Shown: positions 29,144 to 34,145 of the stretch, piece by piece
Layout of the letters: the number at the start of each line of letters is the position of its first letter
How positions within the stretch are numbered: the first letter of the stretch is position 1
From: Nesterenkonia cremea
GTDB lineage: Bacteria; Actinomycetota; Actinomycetes; Actinomycetales; Micrococcaceae
Assembly: GCF_014642675.1 (NCBI RefSeq)
Contig: NZ_BMIS01000016.1
Span: 1-34,145, forward strand
Reading direction: 5' to 3'
DNA: 34,145 nt
Translations under genes and position numbers: made by a program
Notes under the pieces: generated by a model
The model's database searches: none
What the model saw: the letters and a program-made list of their open reading frames with translations, nothing else
What the model was told of the DNA's origin: nothing

Positions 29144-29178
29144 TGGGAGTGCTGCGCGCAGCGGCGTAGACTGGGGCT
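29144..29178 (+). promoter_or_regulatory. Candidate leaderless promoter of the TM2-like gene
   Basis: TAGACT at 29167-29172 matches the -10 consensus and ends 6 nt before the ATG at 29179. The -35 region (about 29144-29149) is poor. No Shine-Dalgarno sequence is present. Confidence 0.4.
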
Positions 29179-29415
29179 ATGGCCTCCCGCGCATATGACG
29201 GCCCGCAGAAGGATCCGGGGATCGCCCTGGTCCTCACCATCATCGGCTTCTTCTTCATCGCCGGCCTGCAGTACTTCTACCTGGGCAAGTACATCAAGGG
29301 CATCTTGTTCCTCGTGACCCTCGGTTTCCTCTACATCGGCACGATCATCTCTCTGTTCACCATCCGGAACGCGACGCGCAACGTCAACCGCGACCGCATG
29401 CTCGGCCTGCGCTGA
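29179..29415 (+). CDS. TM2-domain-like small membrane protein
   Basis: The 78-residue protein has two hydrophobic segments (about residues 15-32 and 41-60) with the loop QYFYLGKYIKGI, resembling the TM2 domain (a membrane hairpin with a short conserved F/Y-G loop). The C-terminus is basic (RNATRNVNRDRML). The function of bacterial TM2 proteins is largely unknown. The start is probably leaderless. It converges with the XRE-cupin gene, leaving only a 3-nt gap between the stop codons. Confidence 0.7.
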   Translation: MASRAYDGPQKDPGIALVLTIIGFFFIAGLQYFYLGKYIKGILFLVTLGFLYIGTIISLFTIRNATRNVNRDRMLGLR

Positions 29416-29418
29416 GGG

Positions 29419-30000
29419 TCAGCGGCTCTCCACTCCCATCTCAGTGTGGAACCGAGCGCCGGCCTCGTTGAAGATGCTGATGATCTCGCCGTCCTCCGGG
29501 CCCACGGCGCTCAACGCATGGGGTGTGAGGGTGTCGAACTCGGCGGCCTCGCCCTTGTGCAGGATGATCTCCCGGTTTCCCAGCTGCAGCCGCATCCGGC
29601 CGGAGAGCACGTAGAACCACTCGTATCCGTTGTGGGTCTTCAGCTCGTCGCACGGCGGTCGCGGCGAGTACTGCAGCTTATAGGTGTGGACCGGTGAGGA
29701 CTCGGGCGAGAGCGGGTGGACACGGATGCCGTCTGCCTCCCAGCCGTCGCGCCGGACCCGAGGATCCTCCGGCACCGGAACCAGCAGGTCATCGATGCTG
29801 ATGCCGAGCTGACGGGTCAGCGGCAGCAGCAGCTCCAGGCTGGCCTGACGCTTGCCCGACTCCAGCCGCGAGAGCGTACTGGCGGAGATGTTCGCGGCCT
29901 TGGCCAGCCGATCCAGCGTCCAGCCCTTGGAGGTCCGTGCGGCCTTGAGCCTGATGCCGACCTGCTCGAGCTCTTCCATATCTGTGTCCGTCCTCGCCAT
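29419..30000 (-). CDS. XRE-family regulator with cupin domain
   Basis: The 193-residue protein joins an N-terminal XRE helix-turn-helix (about residues 15-70, RLKAARTSKGWTLDRLAKAANISASTLSRLESGKRQAS) to a C-terminal cupin-2 domain (about 110-185, with YEWFYVLSGRMRLQLGNREIILHKGEAAEFDTLTPHAL). Cupin-linked XRE regulators respond to small metabolites. The ATG at 30000 is chosen because AGGAG precedes it; further upstream codons would cover the operator. It is divergent from the flavoprotein gene, and three half-sites lie between them, so it probably controls both itself and that operon. Confidence 0.92.
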   Translation of the reverse strand: MARTDTDMEELEQVGIRLKAARTSKGWTLDRLAKAANISASTLSRLESGKRQASLELLLPLTRQLGISIDDLLVPVPEDPRVRRDGWEADGIRVHPLSPESSPVHTYKLQYSPRPPCDELKTHNGYEWFYVLSGRMRLQLGNREIILHKGEAAEFDTLTPHALSAVGPEDGEIISIFNEAGARFHTEMGVESR

Positions 30001-30007
30001 GGCGCTC

Positions 30008-30045
30008 CTGCAATTCTTGCAGTTTCTGCAAACTATATTTCCATT
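30008..30045. promoter_or_regulatory. Three-half-site operator and promoter between XRE-cupin and flavoprotein genes
   Basis: The sequence CTGCAA-TTC-TTGCAG-TTT-CTGCAA (30008-30031) is three alternating 6-nt half-sites with 3-nt spacers, forming two overlapping perfect palindromes. A -10-like TATATT (30034-30039) follows and ends 6 nt before the ATG at 30046. This is a strong candidate binding site for the divergent XRE-cupin protein. Confidence 0.75.
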
Positions 30046-31113
30046 ATGGCACAGCGGCCTCATCCTGGAGATATGACTTCTTCAGATCTGCACTCCGAAC
30101 ACCACCCCGAGGACTCCCCCAGCCCTGAGTTCGCTGTCGAGAGCACGCTGCCCAGCACCGCCGCCGGCGAACTCTGGGACAGCATCATCATCGGCGGCGG
30201 CGCCAGCGGGCTGGCCGCGGCCCAGGCCCTCGGCCGCTCCCTGCGGAAGACCCTGGTGATCGACGCCGGCTCTCCGCGCAACCGCTTCGCCACCCATATG
30301 CATACAGTGCTGGGCCACGACGGCACCCCTCCGGCCGAGCTGCTCCACGCCGGCCGCGTCGAGGCCGCCCGCTACGGCGTGGCCCTGCACCCGGGGCGGG
30401 TGAAGCAGGTCCGCGACGCCGCCCAGGATCCCAGCCGGCCGCGCACCCTGGTGGTCACCTTGGAGGACGACCAGCAGCTCTTCGCCCGCACCGTCATCGC
30501 AGCCACCGGCGTCACCGACCACCCGCCGGCCATCCCGGGGCTGCCCAAACGCTGGGGGCGTTCCGTGCTGCACTGCCCCTACTGCCACGGCTGGGAGTTC
30601 CGCGGCCGGCGCCTTGGTGTGCTGGCCACCTCGGCCCTGGGGCTGCACCAGACCGAGCTGCTGCGCCAGTGGAGCGATCAGCTGACCTTCTTCAGCGCCG
30701 GCGCCGGAGAGCTCAACGCCGAGACCGCCGCTCGGCTGGAGTCCCGCGGCGTGGTCATCGAGCCCACCCCGGTGACCGAGGTCCTCGGCGAAGGTGATGT
30801 TCTCTCCGCAGTGACCCTGGAGGACGGCCGCCGGGTCAGCATCGACGCACTGTTCACCGCCGCCGACCTGACCCCGCAGGACGGCTTCCTGGGCCCGCTG
30901 GGGCTCACACGGGGCGAGACCATGGTGGGCAGCTTCATCGAGGCCGACCAGTTCGGGAAGACCAGCCACGAGCGCGTATGGGCCCCGGGCAACCTGAGCG
31001 CGCCGATGGCCAACGTTCCCATGGCCGTCAGCGCCGGCACGATGGCAGGGGCCATGGCCAATATGACCCTGGTGAGCGAGGACTTCGACCTCGCCGAGCG
31101 GGCCCGACGATGA
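30046..31113 (+). CDS. Thioredoxin-reductase-like FAD-dependent oxidoreductase
   Basis: The 355-residue protein has an FAD-binding Rossmann motif IIIGGGASGLAAAQAL (about residues 47-62) and the redox pair C177-P-Y-C180 typical of thioredoxin-reductase-like enzymes, followed by HGWE. The second nucleotide-binding site, where NADPH would bind, reads GVLATSALGL and lacks the GxGxxA pattern, so it may use another donor or be an oxidase-like relative, as in dithiol oxidases. The ATG at 30046 fits a leaderless transcript; the ATG at 30073 with TGGAG upstream is the alternative. The methyltransferase gene overlaps its stop by 4 nt. Confidence 0.88.
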   Translation: MAQRPHPGDMTSSDLHSEHHPEDSPSPEFAVESTLPSTAAGELWDSIIIGGGASGLAAAQALGRSLRKTLVIDAGSPRNRFATHMHTVLGHDGTPPAELLHAGRVEAARYGVALHPGRVKQVRDAAQDPSRPRTLVVTLEDDQQLFARTVIAATGVTDHPPAIPGLPKRWGRSVLHCPYCHGWEFRGRRLGVLATSALGLHQTELLRQWSDQLTFFSAGAGELNAETAARLESRGVVIEPTPVTEVLGEGDVLSAVTLEDGRRVSIDALFTAADLTPQDGFLGPLGLTRGETMVGSFIEADQFGKTSHERVWAPGNLSAPMANVPMAVSAGTMAGAMANMTLVSEDFDLAERARR

Positions 31114-31718
31114 GCCGCGGTTTCAGCGCCGAGTTCTGGGATCAGACCTGGCGAGGCGGCCACGGCGGCTCGGCGATGAAGGCTATGCCGCCTCATCCGC
31201 GGGTCCTCTCCGAGACTGCCGACCTGAAGCCGGGCACCGCCCTGGATGTCGGATGCGGCGCCGGGACAGAGGCGCTCGCCCTGGCCCAGGCCGGCTGGGA
31301 GGCCACCGGAGTGGACATCTCTGAGCAGGCCCTGGAGCATGCCGCCCAGCGGGCGCAGGCGGCGGGACTGGACCAACAGGTGCGGTGGCAGGTCGCCGAC
31401 GCCGTGACCTGGGAGCCTGAACAGCGCTATGACCTGGTGCTCTCCTGCTACGCCCATGCGCCGATCCCGCAGGAGGATCTCTACGCGCGGCTCGCCGACT
31501 GGGTGGCACCGGGCGGTCGGCTCCTGCTGATCGGGCATCTGCATCACCACGCCGATCGCCCGGAGGAGGCCAGCACCACGCCCGAGCAGGCCGCGGCGGG
31601 CTTCGGCGCCGCGGACTGGGAGATCATCACCACCAAGGAGGAGATCCGGATCGTCCAGAAGCCGGATGGGGCCGGCGTCGTGCTGCGCGATGTGATCCTG
31701 CACCTGCTCCGGCGCTGA
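31110..31718 (+). CDS. SAM-dependent class-I methyltransferase
   Basis: The 202-residue protein has the SAM-binding motif I ALDVGCGAGTEALALAQAG (about residues 44-62), an acidic residue at the end of strand 2 (TGVDIS), and a LVLSCYAHAPI motif near the active site. The ATG at 31110 overlaps the flavoprotein stop by 4 nt, so the two are coupled. The substrate is unknown. Pairing with a TrxR-like flavoprotein under a cupin-XRE regulator suggests handling of a thiol or reactive small molecule, which is inference. Confidence 0.88.
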   Translation: MSRGFSAEFWDQTWRGGHGGSAMKAMPPHPRVLSETADLKPGTALDVGCGAGTEALALAQAGWEATGVDISEQALEHAAQRAQAAGLDQQVRWQVADAVTWEPEQRYDLVLSCYAHAPIPQEDLYARLADWVAPGGRLLLIGHLHHHADRPEEASTTPEQAAAGFGAADWEIITTKEEIRIVQKPDGAGVVLRDVILHLLRR

Positions 31719-31719
31719 G

Positions 31720-31755
31720 CGCGGGCTGGGCTCTCAGGAAACCTCCAGGCCCGCG
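31720..31755 (+). terminator. Hairpin after the methyltransferase gene
   Basis: CGCGGGC (31720-31726) pairs with GCCCGCG (31749-31755), extended inwards by TGG/CCA with one bulge. It starts right after the stop codon. No T-tract follows, as is common in this kind of genome. Confidence 0.5.
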
Positions 31756-31826
31756 TGACATGGATTTCACGCTGACCTGGAATGATGGTCCTTACGGGAA
31801 CTGGGTTCTACACGAGGACTGATGAG

Positions 31827-33185
31827 ATGACTCAGACTGAACGCATGAAAGACCAGAACACACCACCGGAGCGGGCAGTCGCAGAGGGGACCTCATCGCC
31901 GGTCGGCCCGATGACCAGCCCGGTGCAGATCATCACCGGCTCCATCCCCGCGGTCACCGGCACCACCCCGGTGGTCAGACCCGGCATGGAGGACCCTGGC
32001 TACTCCACGCGCCAGGTCATCATCGCGATCCTCGCACTCTCCCTGGGCGGCTTCGCCATCGGCGTCACCGAGTTCGCCATCATGGGGCTCAACGCCGCGG
32101 CCGCCGAGGAGCTGGACATCTCCGATTCCCAGGGCGGGCTGCTGGTGACCTTCTACGCCGCCGGTGTGGTGGTGGGTGCCCCGCTGCTCTCCCTGATGGG
32201 CGCCAAGCGCGAACGCAAGACCTACGCCCTGGTGCTGCTGGGGATCTTCGCCTTCGCCCATCTGTTCAGCTACTTCGCGCCCAGCTTCGAGGCCATGCTC
32301 TACGGGCGCTTCATCTCCGGGCTGCCCCACGGAGCCTACTTCGCAACCGCCGCACTGATGGCCGCCCATATGGCCGGGCCGGTGATGCGCGCCCGAGCCA
32401 TCGCCGTGGTCCTCTCCGGCATCGCCATCGCCAACCTGGTGGGCGTGCCGGTGGTGACCTGGGCCGGACTGGAGTTCGGCTGGCGGATCATGTTCCTGGT
32501 CACCGCCGGGCTGGCCGTGATCACCATGGTGGCCGTGGCCTTCTGTGCCCCGAAGATCTGGCCGCCGGAGGGCTCTTCAGTCCGTGGTGAGCTCAAGGGG
32601 CTCTGGAATCAGCGGCTCTGGGTGGGCATCATTCTGGCGGTGGTCGGCTTCTCCGGGATGTTCGCCATCTACTCCTACATCTCCTATACGGCCATGCATG
32701 TCACGGAGCTCTCCTCGGCGGCGATCCCGATCGTGGTGTTCTTCTACGGCCTGGGCAATGTGATCGGCAACTTCGTGGGCGGCCACTATTCGGATAAGTC
32801 TGTCCTGGGAACGGTGATGGTGGGGACCGTGACCGTGGCCGTGTGCATGGCGCTCTTCGGCGCCTTCGCCCATATCCCGGCGCTGATGGTGACCTTCCTC
32901 TTCCTGATCGGCGTGGCCTCCGGCGGGCTGGGCCCCTCCGTGCAGACCCACCTGCTGGACACTGCGCCGCGGGCCCCACAGCTGGCCGCGAGCTTCCAGC
33001 ATTCGGCCTTCAACAGCGCCAATGCCATCGGCGCCATCATGGGCGCGGCCGTCATCGACGCCGGCCTGGGACTGCGCGCGCCGGCCTTCGCCGGTTCGAT
33101 CACAGCCTTCGTGGGAGTGCTGATCTGCGCCTACGCGATCTACCTGGCCAGAAAGGCCGGCGACCCCGTTCTGCCCAAGGCATGA
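31827..33185 (+). CDS. MFS transporter (DHA1-type drug or sugar efflux)
   Basis: The 452-residue protein has a hydrophilic N-terminal tail of about 60 residues and about 12 membrane segments. Loop 2-3 carries MGAKRERKTY, the MFS motif-A region, and the fourth segment region has RFISGLPHGAYFATAA, which resembles AraJ and chloramphenicol-efflux (Cml/CmlR-like) proteins. The ATG at 31827 is preferred, with AGGA about 11 nt upstream; in-frame starts at 31782 or 31845 are possible. It probably exports drugs or sugars by proton antiport. It is the last host-like gene before the mobile-element region. Confidence 0.88.
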   Translation: MTQTERMKDQNTPPERAVAEGTSSPVGPMTSPVQIITGSIPAVTGTTPVVRPGMEDPGYSTRQVIIAILALSLGGFAIGVTEFAIMGLNAAAAEELDISDSQGGLLVTFYAAGVVVGAPLLSLMGAKRERKTYALVLLGIFAFAHLFSYFAPSFEAMLYGRFISGLPHGAYFATAALMAAHMAGPVMRARAIAVVLSGIAIANLVGVPVVTWAGLEFGWRIMFLVTAGLAVITMVAVAFCAPKIWPPEGSSVRGELKGLWNQRLWVGIILAVVGFSGMFAIYSYISYTAMHVTELSSAAIPIVVFFYGLGNVIGNFVGGHYSDKSVLGTVMVGTVTVAVCMALFGAFAHIPALMVTFLFLIGVASGGLGPSVQTHLLDTAPRAPQLAASFQHSAFNSANAIGAIMGAAVIDAGLGLRAPAFAGSITAFVGVLICAYAIYLARKAGDPVLPKA

Positions 33186-33250
33186 CAGCGATGCAGATCA
33201 TCGAACCAGTGTTCTGACAGGTTCTTCACAGAGAAGCTCTATCGAAGACA

Positions 33251-33289
33251 TCTTCTAGTCAGAAATGGCCTTGCCAGCGATCTAGAAGA
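33251..33289. repeat. Concentric inverted repeats, possible attachment or recombination site
   Basis: TCTTCTAG (33251-33258) pairs with CTAGAAGA (33282-33289), and inside it TGGC (33266-33269) pairs with GCCA (33273-33276) around nearly the same centre (33270-33271). The segment is A/T-richer than the host genes. It lies between the last host-like gene and an integrase fragment, so it might be an attachment-like site or a terminator. The second copy needed to prove an att site is not in the window. Confidence 0.35.
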
Positions 33290-33327
33290 CGTGTTCTAAT
33301 GGCAAATGCGCGATGGGAAGCGCGACG

Positions 33328-33425
33328 CCTGCGGAGGCCCTCCTCACTGCTTCCGCAGGCATCTCCCGTTTCTGGGGCCCTACATCCTTGTCATTGCAGG
33401 GATGTAGGGCTGCCCCAGAAACGGG
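33328..33425. repeat. Two adjacent stem-loops, one long
   Basis: CCTGCGGA (33328-33335) pairs with TCCGCAGG (33352-33359). Next, two contiguous arm parts, CCCGTTTCTGGGG (33365-33377) and CCCTACATCC (33378-33387), pair with GGATGTAGGG (33400-33409) and CCCCAGAAACGGG (33413-33425). Only a 3-nt bulge interrupts the second side. The result is a 23-bp stem with a 12-nt loop. No T-tract follows. It could be a structured RNA, a terminator, or a recombination-related hairpin. Confidence 0.55.
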
Positions 33426-33560
33426 GCCAGAGCAGGGAGGAGAACCTCGTCCCACTCTATTCCCACCTTTGGCCGGGAACCGATGACCTCGGAAGGCACC
33501 TCCGCCGGACACTCTCACCTCAGCCCGTAGGGCGAACGTCGAGAGCTGCAAGGAGAGATC

Positions 33561-33906
33561 GTGCCCCGCCAACCACTAAGACCAGGGACCCACGGCGCCG
33601 TCAACGTTAAGCAGGACAGCGACGGAGGCTACTACGCCAGAGTCTTGTACAGAGACGCCAGGGGAAACCGCCGAGAAATGCTGGTCCGAGAGAAGACCAA
33701 GGGCGCTGTGCGTCGTGTTTTCAACGAGAAGTGGCATGAGCTGTCAGAGAGGATGCACACGACCGGGTCTCTGGAAGACGTCACCATTGAGCAGCTCTTC
33801 CTAGGCTGGGCTGAGTACGAAGACCAAAAGATCCAGTCCATGAGAGACCGGGACATGCAACCGCACATCGAGCCCCACACCCATCACCAGTACAAAGCAC
33901 TTGGAA
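33561..33906 (+). pseudogene. Tyrosine-type phage integrase, truncated N-terminal part
   Basis: From GTG 33561, with AAGGAGAG just upstream, the frame reads a typical integrase start: THGAVNVKQDSDGGYYARVLYRDARGNRREMLV (arm-type DNA-binding domain) followed by TIEQLFLGWAEYEDQKIQSMRD and HHQYKAL (start of the SAM-like core-binding domain). The catalytic domain with the Arg and Tyr residues is absent. The open frame runs on to 33917, but the last residues come from an IS-like end starting at about 33907. The integrase was therefore cut by an insertion, and the codon use is not host-like. It marks an old prophage or integrative element. Confidence 0.75.
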
Positions 33907-34020
33907 TGACCCCCTGATTTCGGTCCACGAGTTATGAGAGTCGCACTAGCGCCCGGTGCTCCGGGCAGGAAAACTGGTGTGACCATGACAAGCAAGAGAA
34001 GACGCCACACCCCGGAACGG
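33907..34020 (+). mobile_element. Start of a second IS3-like element, interrupted
   Basis: The end TGACCCCCTGATTTCGGTCC at 33907 resembles an IS3-family terminal repeat. From the ATG at 33985 the frame reads MTSKRRRHTPER, the standard beginning of an IS3-family OrfA of the IS407/IS2-like type (MxSKRRRHTPEQ). After about 12 codons the match is lost and the frame ends at 34080 in unrelated residues. A further insertion or deletion near 34018-34021 therefore seems to interrupt it. Assignment rests on motif recognition of a short stretch. Confidence 0.55.
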
Positions 34021-34145
34021 CCATTCGCGGTTGAGCGTGGAGGTGTGTCGAGTCAAGGGGCTCGCGCCCTTGTTGGATGATGGATTTTGCCGATCTATCT
34101 TCCAAGTAGCAAAGGACGCGAGCCATGTTCCAGCCTACGGGCCCA
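34021..34145 (+). mobile_element. Left end of a further unassigned insertion sequence (runs off window)
   Basis: After the point where the IS3 OrfA breaks off, an inverted repeat GGCTCGCG (34059-34066) / CGCGAGCC (34117-34124) ends exactly before an ATG at 34125 that begins MFQPTGP and leaves the window. The context suggests a nested IS with its transposase start here. The family cannot be named from seven residues. The hairpin could limit transposase translation. Confidence 0.35.

Larger units (their letters stand above)
33186..33560. other. Noncoding, hairpin-rich segment at the edge of the host DNA
   Basis: No convincing gene is seen across this 375-nt stretch. It holds concentric inverted repeats at 33251-33289, a hairpin at 33328-33359 and a long imperfect stem at 33365-33425, annotated separately. 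Host-like codon usage ends at 33185 and an integrase fragment begins at 33561, so the edge of an integrated element is probably here. Confidence 0.6.

Overview
The window is 34 kb of high-GC DNA with strong G/C preference at third codon positions, tightly packed genes, many start/stop overlaps of 1 to 4 nt and many apparently leaderless genes. This fits an actinobacterium. The argCJBDFR order, the pheST placement and the gene set suggest Micrococcales, perhaps Micrococcaceae such as Nesterenkonia; the genus is only a guess.

Layout. 1-127: the end of an IS3-like insertion sequence running off the left edge. 128-about 2385: a more A/T-rich, apparently acquired block holding a 3-methyladenine DNA glycosylase (AAG/Mpg) overlapped by an Apea-like HEPN protein. 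It abuts a truncated resident mpg (2331-2633). 2660-6087: a TetR-controlled operon of a degenerate ABC ATPase, a YhgE/Pip membrane protein and the TetR regulator. 6107-9637: argG, argH and a membrane-anchored lytic transglycosylase on the minus strand. 9779-10402: an ankyrin-repeat protein and a small membrane protein. 10441-16444: the arginine operon argC-J-B-D-F-R. 16572-17579: a quinone oxidoreductase. 17744-21385: pheS-pheT. 21532-21861: a DUF4333-like lipoprotein. 22001-22827: ArsR regulator plus SRPBCC protein. 22946-29097: a UvrA-like ABC protein, a decayed small gene, a TetR regulator and a two-gene ABC exporter. 29179-33185: TM2-like protein, XRE-cupin regulator, thioredoxin-reductase-like flavoprotein, SAM methyltransferase and an MFS transporter. 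33186-34145: mobile-element wreckage with hairpin-rich noncoding DNA, a truncated tyrosine integrase and two successive IS starts.

How it works together. The two arginine clusters hold the glutamate-to-arginine steps argC, J, B, D, F, G and H plus the repressor gene argR, and both start regions carry the same two-part ARG-box module. The lower half is rich in regulator/export pairs (two TetR-associated export-type systems, an ArsR-SRPBCC pair, an XRE-cupin regulator divergent from redox genes, an MFS pump), which suggests toxicant or antibiotic handling.

The most interesting part is at the left: a resident mpg gene cut at about codon 84 and followed, through a TAATG overlap, by a diverged complete mpg that is itself translationally coupled to a HEPN-domain gene. 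The glycosylase-HEPN pair is a candidate for an undescribed nucleic-acid-damage or phage-response system. No rRNA, tRNA or CRISPR array was seen.
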